Below, piece after piece: positions 25,528 to 34,076 of a stretch of DNA of 62,982 bases (the first letter of the stretch is position 1; each line of letters begins with the position of its first letter). The stretch covers positions 1 through 62,982 of the forward strand of contig SLNR01000033.1 of assembly GCA_007132905.1 (NCBI GenBank). Direction: 5' to 3'. Source of the DNA: Candidatus Sumerlaeota bacterium (GTDB lineage: Bacteria > Bacillota > SLNR01). Under the pieces are notes generated by a model. The model saw only the letters and a program-made list of their open reading frames with translations, had not been told where the DNA came from and did not search any database. The position numbers and the translations under genes were made by a program.

Positions 25528-26364
25528 ATGAAAGATGCTATGGACGCTAATAGGCCTAAATCTAAAGAAGGGATCCAATATCACATTCAAGCGAAAAAAG
25601 GGGATCTTCCCCGTTATGTTTTGATGCCGGGCGATCCTGACCGGGTAGTTAAAATCGGGGAAACATGGGATTCATATGAAAAGTTAGCAAGGCATCGAGA
25701 ATACCAAAGCATCAGGGGGAAATACTCAAGCGAGCCGATCGGCGCTTTGTCCACTGGAATAGGAGCTCCTTCAGCCGCCATTGCCGTGGAAGAGCTGGCC
25801 GAAATCGGTGTGGACACCATGATTCGAGTAGGCAGCACGGGAACTATTGCTCCCGGCGTTGAATGTGGAGATTTGATCATCAATACGGGTGCGGTTCGAT
25901 TTGACGGAACGACCTCTTATTATGTCACCGAAGAATATCCGGCTGTGGCACATCATGAGATGGTTACTGCTTTGATTGAAGCGTGCGAGCATCTTGGTTA
26001 CCGTTATCATGTCGGGATAGCAGCTTCAACTTCTTCTTTTTACACGGGGCAGGGACGGCCCGGATTTGGAGGTTATACACAATCTTGGGTCAAAGATCTC
26101 ATCCCTGACCTACAGAAAGCGAAAGTACTAAACATTGAGATGGAGACGGCTTCCATTTTTACTTTAGCGTCTCTTTTTGAAATGAGGGCAGGAAGCGTTT
26201 GCACGGTTTTTGCCAACCGGATCACCGATACTTTTCAGGTGACAGGCGAAAACAGAGCCATCCATGCTGCGAATGAAGCTGTGCGAATTTTGTCCTCTTG
26301 GGACAGAATCAAAGAAGAAAACGGGAAACGTTACATGTATCCTTCTTTGCATAAAGAGGAGTAG
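25528..26364 (+). CDS. udp: Nucleoside phosphorylase, probably uridine phosphorylase
   Basis: This hexameric nucleoside phosphorylase cleaves nucleosides with phosphate to a base and ribose-1-phosphate. Motifs are MPGDPDRV (phosphate site), RVGSTGTI, NIEMETASIF (ribose site) and SFYTGQGRPGFGGY, the last of which resembles uridine phosphorylases rather than purine enzymes. The length is 278 residues. A TAGGAGGG site precedes the ATG. tsaD starts 16 nt after its stop, so they are probably co-transcribed. Confidence 0.88.
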   Translation: MKDAMDANRPKSKEGIQYHIQAKKGDLPRYVLMPGDPDRVVKIGETWDSYEKLARHREYQSIRGKYSSEPIGALSTGIGAPSAAIAVEELAEIGVDTMIRVGSTGTIAPGVECGDLIINTGAVRFDGTTSYYVTEEYPAVAHHEMVTALIEACEHLGYRYHVGIAASTSSFYTGQGRPGFGGYTQSWVKDLIPDLQKAKVLNIEMETASIFTLASLFEMRAGSVCTVFANRITDTFQVTGENRAIHAANEAVRILSSWDRIKEENGKRYMYPSLHKEE

Positions 26365-26380
26365 AAAGGATAGATATTTT

Positions 26381-27397
26381 ATGTCTGAATATATTCTAGG
26401 TATCGAAACGAGTTGCGACGAAACTTCTGCCGCTGTCGTCAAAGGCGGGGTAGAGGCACTTTCAAATATAGTTTCCTCCCAGATCGACATTCATCAAAAG
26501 TACGGGGGAGTTGTACCGGAGATCGCATCAAGAAGACATATTGAGGCAATTATCCCGGTCATAGAAGAATCCCTTGACAAGGCGGACATTTCACTGGATA
26601 AAATTGACGGAATTGCTGTTACGCGCGGGCCTGGTCTGGTAGGGGCTTTATTGGTTGGCGTTGCTACGGCCAAGTCAATTTCGTTTGTAAAAGGAGTGCC
26701 CCTTATGGGAATAAATCATATTGAAAGTCATATATATGCCAATTTTCTCTCTAATCGAAATATTCCTTTTCCCTTGGTTTGTCTAATTGTCTCCGGTGGG
26801 CATACTGATTTGGTGTATATGCCTGAGCATGGTATCTATGAATTGTTGGGGAAGACAAGAGATGATGCGGCGGGTGAGGCTTTTGATAAAGCTGCTAGGG
26901 TTTTAGGTTGGGGGTACCCCGGAGGACCGGTTATAGACCGAATGGCACAAAAAGGAGATGGGAGCAAAATCAGATTTCCGAGGGCATTTCTTGAATCGGG
27001 TTCCTACGATTTTAGTTTTAGCGGACTTAAAACGGCGGTTTTAAAGAAAGCGGAGCAACTAGATCAGGATACAAACAGCGCGATTACTTATGAGGATATG
27101 GCGGCTAGTTTTCAAGATGCCGTGGCTGAAGTATTGGTGAGAAAAACGATAGCAGCTGCAGAAAGCAAAAATGTCAAGAGCATTATTGCTGCCGGGGGAG
27201 TAGCAGCGAATTCTCAGCTTAGAGCTTCTTTAGAAGAAGAGGCTTGTAAAAAAGGATATTATTTTCACGTTCCCCCTCTTTCTCTTTGCACCGATAATGC
27301 TGCCATGGTTGCCTGTTTAGGACATTATAAGCATAAGGCCGGGATTTTTTCCGGGTTGGATTTGAATGCTCTGCCAAATTACCCGTTGGGAAAATGA
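26381..27397 (+). CDS. tsaD: tRNA N6-threonylcarbamoyladenosine transferase TsaD
   Basis: TsaD transfers the threonylcarbamoyl group to A37 of ANN-decoding tRNAs. The N-terminus GIETSCDETSAAVV, the metal-binding HIESH (His113 and His117), SGGHTDL, the ATP-site GYPGGPVIDR and the C-terminal CTDNAAMVA are all present. The length is 338 residues. I chose the ATG at 26381 because the family N-terminus begins there; earlier starts lie inside udp. Confidence 0.96.
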   Translation: MSEYILGIETSCDETSAAVVKGGVEALSNIVSSQIDIHQKYGGVVPEIASRRHIEAIIPVIEESLDKADISLDKIDGIAVTRGPGLVGALLVGVATAKSISFVKGVPLMGINHIESHIYANFLSNRNIPFPLVCLIVSGGHTDLVYMPEHGIYELLGKTRDDAAGEAFDKAARVLGWGYPGGPVIDRMAQKGDGSKIRFPRAFLESGSYDFSFSGLKTAVLKKAEQLDQDTNSAITYEDMAASFQDAVAEVLVRKTIAAAESKNVKSIIAAGGVAANSQLRASLEEEACKKGYYFHVPPLSLCTDNAAMVACLGHYKHKAGIFSGLDLNALPNYPLGK

Positions 27398-27431
27398 TGT
27401 TTTAATCATGTGGAGAAAGTAGTCGGTACAG

Positions 27432-27503
27432 TGTGGATATTTTTGAAAAAGCCTTTTCTATGCGCATTCAGACTGTGGATAACCGTGTTGATAATGTGGA
27501 TTA
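27432..27503 (-). promoter_or_regulatory. Cluster of four DnaA-box-like 9-mers
   Basis: On the minus strand the 9-mers are ATATCCACA (27432-27440), TTATCCACA (27474-27482, an exact DnaA box), TTATCAACA (27486-27494) and TAATCCACA (27495-27503), all in one orientation. They lie in the 155-nt gap between tsaD and the radical SAM gene. dnaA and dnaN are not nearby, so a regulatory or titration site is more likely than oriC. Confidence 0.45.
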
Positions 27504-27552
27504 ATTTACATAAAACCGATATGAATAATATCATTGAAAGTGAGCGGTTGTT

Positions 27553-28896
27553 TTGAGTCAATCAAAAAGAGCTTTGATATTAAAGTCAGCTCAAGACCAT
27601 GGAGTGCTTGCTTTGACTTCTTACTGCAATGCAAACTGCCTATTCTGCAGTAATAAGCAAAATCCGCCAGGGATACAGACAGTTAGCATCTGTCCCCAAA
27701 AACTTGATGAGATTGATGAAACTCTAGAATACCTTGCTCCGCGAGGGAAAATTATCATTGGCGAATCTGCCACTCGCATTTGCGAAGGAGAGCCTTTTTC
27801 GCATCCTGAGATTATGGAAATACTCAAAAAAACAAGGATGCATTTTCCTGAAACACCGATCCAAGTGACAACTAATGGGTCTTTTTTGGATGTGAAAACA
27901 GTTAAAGCCTTAAAAGAGCTAGAGCCTCTGGAAGTTTATCTTTCCTTAAACAGCAGCAATGCAGAAAAAAGAAGGAATGTAATGGATGACGACCGAGCTG
28001 AAGTGGCGGTTCAATCTCCTTTTGTTTTGCAAAATTTTAAAGTGCCCTACCATGGAAGTTTAGTGGCTGTACCCGAGATTTGCGGTTTTGAAGATATCAA
28101 TCAGACAATCCGTTTGTTAGAAAAGTGCGGTGCTCAAACAGTCCGTATCTTTCTCCCGGGATATACCCGATGGAGCGGCAAATCAAAACCTGTCAACAAA
28201 GTTAACCATAGCGAACTTATAAGTTCTTTAAACTCGGCAAATCCGGCTTTTGAGATACCTGTTTCAGTGGAACCGCCTTATGTAAGTGATTTGCTTCCTG
28301 TAACGACGGGAGTAATTAAAGGATCTCCTGCTGATATAGCGGGCATGAAAAAAGGTGATCTTCTCCATAGGGTGTCGGGAGTAAAACCTTGGTCGCGAAG
28401 TGATGCTTTTTCATTATGTACTCAAAAAGAAGATCCCAAAGTGGAAATCGTTAGGGATAATGAAAAAAAGAGGCTCTTTTTGCAGAAGAAAAAACATCAA
28501 AATCCTGGGTTTGTTATGGATAATGACATTGAAAAAGAAAGGGTGCATAAGGCTGTAGAAAGAGCAAAATCCTGCAAGGCGAAAAAAGTACTTATCTTTA
28601 CCTCTACCTTGGCCAAAGCTTTTATCAAAAAAGCGGTGGAAGATATAGGTGGTAGTGATATTGAATTTGACTTAAAAGGAATAAAAAGCGAATATTGGGG
28701 AGGCAACATCGAGGCTGCAGGTTTACTGATGGTTTGCGATTTTGAGAAGGCCGCCGAGGAGTTTTTTCGCGGAGGGGGGCGGACTGAATTGGTTATGATC
28801 CCAGGCGAACCCTTCGATTATGCAGGATTTGATATGTTGGGACGAAACTATAAAGAGATTGAGGAAAAAATCCAGTCAAAAGTGGTGGTAGTCTAA
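27553..28896 (+). CDS. Radical SAM protein with PDZ and DUF512-like C-terminal region
   Basis: This 447-residue protein begins with a radical SAM domain whose cluster motif is CNANCLFC. A PDZ-like segment follows at about residues 250-300 (GVIKGSPADIAGMKKGDLL). The C-terminal part carries NIEAAGLLMVCDF and FDYAGFDMLG, recalling the DUF512 region. In the common DUF512 proteins the PDZ domain comes first, so the order here differs. The substrate is unknown. Start is a TTG at 27553 with only a weak ribosome binding site. It lies 28 nt upstream of nfnA and may head that operon. Confidence 0.75.
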   Translation: MSQSKRALILKSAQDHGVLALTSYCNANCLFCSNKQNPPGIQTVSICPQKLDEIDETLEYLAPRGKIIIGESATRICEGEPFSHPEIMEILKKTRMHFPETPIQVTTNGSFLDVKTVKALKELEPLEVYLSLNSSNAEKRRNVMDDDRAEVAVQSPFVLQNFKVPYHGSLVAVPEICGFEDINQTIRLLEKCGAQTVRIFLPGYTRWSGKSKPVNKVNHSELISSLNSANPAFEIPVSVEPPYVSDLLPVTTGVIKGSPADIAGMKKGDLLHRVSGVKPWSRSDAFSLCTQKEDPKVEIVRDNEKKRLFLQKKKHQNPGFVMDNDIEKERVHKAVERAKSCKAKKVLIFTSTLAKAFIKKAVEDIGGSDIEFDLKGIKSEYWGGNIEAAGLLMVCDFEKAAEEFFRGGGRTELVMIPGEPFDYAGFDMLGRNYKEIEEKIQSKVVVV

Positions 28897-28924
28897 GAAA
28901 AAGTTAGGAAAGGAGAGGGATATT

Positions 28925-29773
28925 ATGTATGAGGTCCTGGACAAGATCGAACTGGCCGATAAAATGGTCGGTTTAGAAATTTCTGCTGAGATTGTGGCCG
29001 CAAAAGCCGAAGCCGGTCAATTTGTGATTATTAGGACAAATAAAGAAGGAGAAAGAATTCCTTTGACGATAGCCGATTTTGATCGGGAGGAAGGGAGCAT
29101 AAAAATAGTTTTCCAGGTAGTGGGCAAAACAACGGAAGAACTGGCAGACATGAACCCCGGAGATCATCTGGAAACATTTACCGGTCCTTTGGGCAAACCG
29201 ACAGAGGTGAAAAATTTCGGGACAGTTTTGATTGTAGGAGGAGGCGCCGGTATTGCTCCGACTTTTCCGGTGGCAAGGGCCATGAAGGAAGCGGGAAATG
29301 AAGTTATTAGCATCATTGGGGCTAGAACCGAAGATCTATTATTTTATGAAAAAGAAATTGGGTCGGTTAGCAATCAATTATACATAGCTACGGATGATGG
29401 AAGCAAAGGGAAAAAAGGCAGAGTGACCGATGTTCTAACAGATCTAATAGAAGAAAAGAAAACCATTCACCGGGTTTTCGCGGTTGGCCCGGTTCCGATG
29501 ATGCGAGCAGTTGTAGATATTACGAAAAAGGCTGGAATTTTGACTATTGTGAGTCTAAACCCCATTATGGTAGATGGAACAGGAATGTGCGGTGCCTGCC
29601 GGGTGACAGTAGGAGATGAAACCAAATTTGCTTGTGTGGATGGCCCGGACTTTAAAGGTCATGAAGTAGATTTCGATGAATTAACAGCTAGGCAAAATAT
29701 GTACAAGAAGATGGAATCTAGATCGCTTGAAGCATATAATAAGAAACACAGAGGTGACTGCCAATGCCGGTAA
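28925..29773 (+). CDS. nfnA: NADH-dependent reduced ferredoxin:NADP+ oxidoreductase subunit A
   Basis: This is the FAD- and NAD(H)-binding subunit with a [2Fe-2S] cluster, homologous to dihydroorotate dehydrogenase electron-transfer subunits. In NfnAB it takes part in flavin-based electron bifurcation, linking NADPH oxidation to NAD+ and ferredoxin reduction or the reverse. Marks are IPLTIADFD (flavin site), VGGGAGIAPTFPVARA (nucleotide site) and the cluster cysteines in GTGMCGACRVTV and FACVDGP. The length is 282 residues. The end overlaps nfnB by 10 nt. Confidence 0.9.
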   Translation: MYEVLDKIELADKMVGLEISAEIVAAKAEAGQFVIIRTNKEGERIPLTIADFDREEGSIKIVFQVVGKTTEELADMNPGDHLETFTGPLGKPTEVKNFGTVLIVGGGAGIAPTFPVARAMKEAGNEVISIIGARTEDLLFYEKEIGSVSNQLYIATDDGSKGKKGRVTDVLTDLIEEKKTIHRVFAVGPVPMMRAVVDITKKAGILTIVSLNPIMVDGTGMCGACRVTVGDETKFACVDGPDFKGHEVDFDELTARQNMYKKMESRSLEAYNKKHRGDCQCR

Positions 29774-31164
29774 AGAAAAGGACACCGATGTCTGAGAGAG
29801 ATCCCAAGAGCAGAAAAGAAAGTTTTTCTGAAGTTGGCTTAGGCTATACAAAAGAAGAAGCTCAAAAAGAAGCGGCTCGTTGTCTGCAGTGCAAAAATCC
29901 CACCTGTGTGGATGGCTGTCCCGTGGCAGTAGATATTCCCAATTTCATTTATTCGATCAAAGAAGGTGACTTCCAAGAGGCCATCAAGCACATAAAAAAG
30001 ACCAACAATCTGCCGGCGGTCTGCGGTCGTGTTTGCCCTCAGGAGAACCAGTGTGAGAAGGAATGTGTGCTGGCAAAAACCGGCGAACCCATTGCCATTG
30101 GGCGCTTAGAGAGGTTTGCCGCACAGCAAGAAATACAAAAGGACACAGATACAAAAAAGAGAAAGCTGCAAGGTCCGAAAGTTGCTGTGATCGGATCCGG
30201 CCCTGCCGGTTTGACTGCTGCGGGGGATCTTGCTAAATACGGGTATCGGGTTACTATCTTTGAAGCGCTCCACGAACCGGGTGGGGTGTTAAGCTATGGA
30301 ATCCCTGAATTTCGCCTGCCAAAAGACATTGTAAAGCAGGAGGTTGATTACATTTGCTCGCTGGGAGTGGAACTGGTAACAGACATGGTGATAGGAAAAT
30401 CTCTTACCATTGAAGATCTGTTCGAGCAAGGTTTTGAAGCGTTGTTTATTGGTACCGGAGCGGGACTGCCGAATTTTCTTGGCATACCGGGAGAGAACTT
30501 AAACGGGGTCTATTCTGCGAATGAATTTTTAACAAGGGTGAATTTGATGAAAGGGTACGAGTTTCCGGCTTCAGATACACCCGTTCTTTTGGGTTCCCAA
30601 GTGGCCGTAGTTGGCGGTGGGAATGTAGCAATGGATTCTGCGCGCTGTGCCCTGCGTATGGGGGCTGAGTCGGTGAACATTGTCTATCGTCGTTCAGAAG
30701 AAGAACTCCCTGCTAGGAGGGAAGAAGTGGAGCATGCAAAAGAAGAAGGGATTGATTTTCTTTTTCTAACGAATCCTGTATCTCTGCATGGCGATGATGA
30801 CAATTGGATCGAGACGATGCGCTGTATTAAGATGGAATTGGGAGAACCGGATGACTCAGGCCGCAGGCGTCCTATTCCCATCCCGGATTCTGAGTTTAAT
30901 ATAAGTGTTGATTTAGCTGTCATAGCGATCGGGCAGAGTCCCAATCCTTTGATTTTTGAATACACGCCGGGCCTTAAAAAAACGAAAAGAGGCGGGCTAG
31001 CCGCTGATGAAAAGGGAAAGACATCACTGCCCTATGTCTATGCCGGTGGTGATATTGTTACAGGAGCCGCTACTGTGATTTTAGCAATGGGTGCCGGGAA
31101 AGAAGCAGCTAAAGCGATTCATCATATGTTTCAGGAGAAAAAGAGCAATGACAAGGGGGAGTAA
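29764..31164 (+). CDS. nfnB: NADH-dependent reduced ferredoxin:NADP+ oxidoreductase subunit B (GltD-like)
   Basis: This 466-residue flavoprotein is related to the small subunit of glutamate synthase. The N-terminal part has cysteine motifs for two [4Fe-4S] clusters (CLQCKNPTCVDGCPV and CGRVCPQENQCEKEC), followed by the FAD site GSGPAGLTAAGDL and the NADPH site VVGGGNVAMDSARCA. No glutamate synthase large subunit is present, and coupling to nfnA supports the Nfn role. The next gene starts 2 nt after its stop. Confidence 0.9.
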   Translation: MPVKKRTPMSERDPKSRKESFSEVGLGYTKEEAQKEAARCLQCKNPTCVDGCPVAVDIPNFIYSIKEGDFQEAIKHIKKTNNLPAVCGRVCPQENQCEKECVLAKTGEPIAIGRLERFAAQQEIQKDTDTKKRKLQGPKVAVIGSGPAGLTAAGDLAKYGYRVTIFEALHEPGGVLSYGIPEFRLPKDIVKQEVDYICSLGVELVTDMVIGKSLTIEDLFEQGFEALFIGTGAGLPNFLGIPGENLNGVYSANEFLTRVNLMKGYEFPASDTPVLLGSQVAVVGGGNVAMDSARCALRMGAESVNIVYRRSEEELPARREEVEHAKEEGIDFLFLTNPVSLHGDDDNWIETMRCIKMELGEPDDSGRRRPIPIPDSEFNISVDLAVIAIGQSPNPLIFEYTPGLKKTKRGGLAADEKGKTSLPYVYAGGDIVTGAATVILAMGAGKEAAKAIHHMFQEKKSNDKGE

Positions 31165-31166
31165 GG

Positions 31167-32129
31167 ATGCCGCTGTGCAAAAATGATGGCTTGGAAATGT
31201 ACAAAAGAATGCTCCGCATAAGGCTTTTTGAAGAAAAAGCTGTACAGCTATTTCAGGAAGGAAGCATGCCCGGACGTGTTTTCCCGTGCACGGGTGAAGA
31301 AGCTGTTTCAGCAGGTGTAAGCATGCATCTCGATGATCATGATTATATTACCAGTACCCATCGGCCCAATGGGCATCTAATTGCAAAAGGGATATCATTG
31401 AAAGAAATGATGGCGGAGCTTTTTGGAAAGAATGAAGGAAGCTGTGCAGGCAAAGGAGGCCCAATGCATATTGCCGATATTGAAAAAGGCATCCTTGGTG
31501 CCAATGGCATTGTTGGTGGGGGATTTCCTATTGCGGTCGGGGCAGCTTTTGCCCATCACTATAAAAAGCAAAGGGGAGTTGCCGTTTGTTATTTCGGTGA
31601 TGGCGCAACCAATCAAGGGACCTTCCATGAAGCGTTAAATCTTGCGTCCATATGGTCGCTCCCGGTCATTTTTGTCTGCGAAAATAACAGTTACGGCATG
31701 TCTATGAAGCAAGAAGACCACCAGAGAATTGCAGACATTGTCGAGAGAGCTCCTGCCTATCGCATTCCCGCAGAGATTGTTGACGGCAATGATGCGGCAG
31801 CTGTTTTTGAGCAGGCAGGCAAAGCAGTCAAAAAAGCACGTGAAGGAGAAGGTCCTTGTTTTTTAGAGTGCAAAACTTATCGAAAAACAGGACATTCAGC
31901 TGAGGATCAGCAGGCCTACCGTCCTGAAAACGAACTGTCCCAATGGCAGAGCAAAGATCCGATTCAGCGCTTATCACGATTACTGCAGGAAGAAGAAGAG
32001 GTTCAATCAAATGAGTTGTTGATGGTGGAGCAGGAAATAAAAAGAGAGATAGAGGAAGCAGTTGAATTTGCTTATGAAAGTGCTTCTCCTCAGCCTGGCG
32101 ATGCTTTGCTCCATGCGTTTTGCAGATAG
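31167..32129 (+). CDS. Thiamine-dependent 2-oxoacid/acetoin dehydrogenase E1 alpha subunit
   Basis: This E1 alpha subunit binds thiamine pyrophosphate and starts oxidative decarboxylation of a 2-oxoacid or cleavage of acetoin. The TPP motif runs from GDGATNQG to ENN, and STHRPNGHLIAKG matches the AcoA/PdhA family. The length is 320 residues, nearer to acetoin dehydrogenase alpha than to long pyruvate dehydrogenases. It follows nfnB by 2 nt. No E2 or E3 gene is in the window, so the acceptor of the acyl group is unknown. Confidence 0.85.
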   Translation: MPLCKNDGLEMYKRMLRIRLFEEKAVQLFQEGSMPGRVFPCTGEEAVSAGVSMHLDDHDYITSTHRPNGHLIAKGISLKEMMAELFGKNEGSCAGKGGPMHIADIEKGILGANGIVGGGFPIAVGAAFAHHYKKQRGVAVCYFGDGATNQGTFHEALNLASIWSLPVIFVCENNSYGMSMKQEDHQRIADIVERAPAYRIPAEIVDGNDAAAVFEQAGKAVKKAREGEGPCFLECKTYRKTGHSAEDQQAYRPENELSQWQSKDPIQRLSRLLQEEEEVQSNELLMVEQEIKREIEEAVEFAYESASPQPGDALLHAFCR

Positions 32130-32150
32130 AGGGATAAAGGAGGCGAAAAA

Positions 32151-33119
32151 ATGGGCAGTAAAACATTTGCGGAAGCTTTAAATGACGGGCTTCGCGAAGA
32201 GATGCAAAAACATGAAGAAGTTTTTGTGGCCGGAGAAGAAGTGGGCCTATCTGGTGGTATCTATGGAGTGACCAAGGGTCTGCAGGAAGAATTCGGAGTG
32301 GGCAGAGTCAAAGATATGCCCATATCAGAATCGGCTATTGTCGGGCTGGCAGTGGGGGCAGCAGCTGCAGGGCTACGACCCGTAATCGAAATCATGTACC
32401 AGGATTTCATGGCAGTTTGTATGGACCAGATTGTTAATCAAGCGGCAAAAATGACATACATGTCCGGAGGAAAGATATGTCTTCCCCTGGTTATCCGTAC
32501 TCAATGCGGAATTGGAAAGCATCAAGCAGCTCAACATTCTCAAAGCCTGGAAGCTTGGTTTGCGCACATACCTGGGTTAAAAGTAGTTATGCCTTCAAAT
32601 CCCAGCGATGCAAAGAATCTTTTGAGAGCAGCCATTCATGATAATAATCCGGTGATCTTTATTGAACATAAAATGCTCTACCCGCAAAAAGGCTTAGTCA
32701 CAGAAGAGACCGTCGAAATTGGCAAAGCGGCCGTCGTCAAAGAAGGTAGCGATGTTACTATTGTAAGTTATTCATGGATGATAGAAAAAGCAATGAAAGC
32801 TGCAGAAAAGCTAGAAGAAAAAAATATCCAGTGCGAAATTATCGATCTAAGGACAATCAAGCCTTATGATGAAGAGGCTGTATTGTCTTCTGTGGAGAAA
32901 ACGGGCCGACTTTTGATTGTTCATGAAGCGGTGAAAACAGGGGGTTTTGGGTCAAATGTTGCGGCCGATGTGGCAGAGAAGGCTTTTTATTCATTAAGGA
33001 AGCCCATAAGGAGAATCACAGCTTTGGATACTCCTGTACCTTTTAGTCCGGTGATGGAGGAATTTTACACTCCAAATGTCGAAAGTATCATTAGCGTTGT
33101 TAAGGAATTGACAGTTTAA
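32151..33119 (+). CDS. Thiamine-dependent 2-oxoacid/acetoin dehydrogenase E1 beta subunit
   Basis: This 322-residue beta subunit forms the heterotetramer with the preceding alpha subunit. Typical blocks are FVAGEEVGLSGGIYG, ISESAIVGLAVGAAAAGLRPV, QAAKMTYMSGGK, QHSQSLEAWFAHIPGLKVV and the C-terminal RITALDTPVPFSP. An AAAGGAGGCG site precedes the ATG. Pyruvate, branched-chain oxoacids or acetoin are all possible substrates. Confidence 0.87.
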   Translation: MGSKTFAEALNDGLREEMQKHEEVFVAGEEVGLSGGIYGVTKGLQEEFGVGRVKDMPISESAIVGLAVGAAAAGLRPVIEIMYQDFMAVCMDQIVNQAAKMTYMSGGKICLPLVIRTQCGIGKHQAAQHSQSLEAWFAHIPGLKVVMPSNPSDAKNLLRAAIHDNNPVIFIEHKMLYPQKGLVTEETVEIGKAAVVKEGSDVTIVSYSWMIEKAMKAAEKLEEKNIQCEIIDLRTIKPYDEEAVLSSVEKTGRLLIVHEAVKTGGFGSNVAADVAEKAFYSLRKPIRRITALDTPVPFSPVMEEFYTPNVESIISVVKELTV

Positions 33120-33133
33120 GGGGGGGGTTTCCA

Positions 33134-33904
33134 TTGAAGAATCGGTTGAGAGAAATGATGGAGAAGGGCAGTTGTGTTTTCGGCACATTTTTGGGGACAC
33201 CAGATCCGTCTGTTGCGGAACTTTTGGGGCATGCAGGATTTGACTATTTGATACTTGATATGGAACATGGACCCTTGGATACTGTGACCGCAGAAAATCT
33301 GATGAGAGCAGCAGACGCATCGGATACAGTGCCTGTGGTCAGAGTAACACAGAACAATCCTTCTCTTATTCTTCGTGCTCTTGACAGCGGAGCATTGGGA
33401 GTGGTGGTTCCTCAGGTAAATAATTATGAAAGTGCAGTAAACGTCGGGGAAGCTTCGAAGTATGGTCCTGATGGTTTCAGAGGTATGGCTTTAGGGACAA
33501 GGGCAACAAAATATGGCATCATGGGAAAAGATGAATACCTTGCATTTGCCAAAGAGGAACCCCTTGTTATCGTTCAATGCGAGACACAAGAAAGTGTCGA
33601 CAATCTAGAAGAAATCGTGACCGCTCCCTTTATTGACATGATTTTCATCGGACCCACGGATCTTTCCCAGTCAATGGGATACCCGGCGGATATTGATCAT
33701 CCAAAGGTACAAAAGACCATTCATGAGATCGTGCAAATCACTAAAGAAGCAGGCCTTTATGTAGGAATATTTGTTAGGACTATCGAAGAGGCAAAGCACT
33801 GGGCTGATAAAGGCGTTCAGTTTATTGCCTTAGGCGGTGACAAAGGATTTTTATTCCGCGCCTGCAAGGAGGCAGTAACGGAATTAGCAAAGATTAATCA
33901 ATAG
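33134..33904 (+). CDS. HpcH/HpaI family aldolase
   Basis: This is a class II pyruvate-dependent aldolase that reversibly cleaves 4-hydroxy-2-oxoacids. The metal site is seen as Glu in VQCETQES and Asp in FIGPTDLSQSMG; LDMEHGP and the GALGVVVPQVN loop are also typical. The length is 256 residues. The start is the TTG at 33134, preceded by a run of eight G (33120-33127) that acts as the ribosome binding site. It is the last gene of the nfn-E1 group; a role in supplying or using the E1 oxoacid is a guess from position. Confidence 0.88.
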   Translation: MKNRLREMMEKGSCVFGTFLGTPDPSVAELLGHAGFDYLILDMEHGPLDTVTAENLMRAADASDTVPVVRVTQNNPSLILRALDSGALGVVVPQVNNYESAVNVGEASKYGPDGFRGMALGTRATKYGIMGKDEYLAFAKEEPLVIVQCETQESVDNLEEIVTAPFIDMIFIGPTDLSQSMGYPADIDHPKVQKTIHEIVQITKEAGLYVGIFVRTIEEAKHWADKGVQFIALGGDKGFLFRACKEAVTELAKINQ

Positions 33905-33924
33905 ACTGTTTTACATTCGAATAC

Positions 33925-33962
33925 CTCGAAAACCCCGGTCTATAGATCGGGGTTTTTTCGAG
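33925..33962. terminator. Intrinsic terminator after the HpcH gene
   Basis: A 12-bp stem with a TATA loop (AAAACCCCGGTC with GATCGGGGTTTT, one G-T pair) is followed by T residues, and flanking CTCG/CGAG extends it. It should end the 27553-33904 operon. Confidence 0.9.
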
Positions 33963-34008
33963 GGCAATCAACGATTGAATGAGATTTTAGGAAAGTCTTT
34001 TGTATAGA

Positions 34009-34038
34009 TTGAATACACAGGTGAATTTATGGTATTCT
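34009..34038 (+). promoter_or_regulatory. Putative promoter for the HgdB-like cluster
   Basis: TTGAAT (34009-34014) and TATTCT (34033-34038) are 18 nt apart, 39 nt upstream of the start at 34077. Both hexamers are imperfect. Confidence 0.4.
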
Positions 34039-34076
34039 AAGATTAGTAATATGTCGATGATGTAGGGGGGGGGAAC

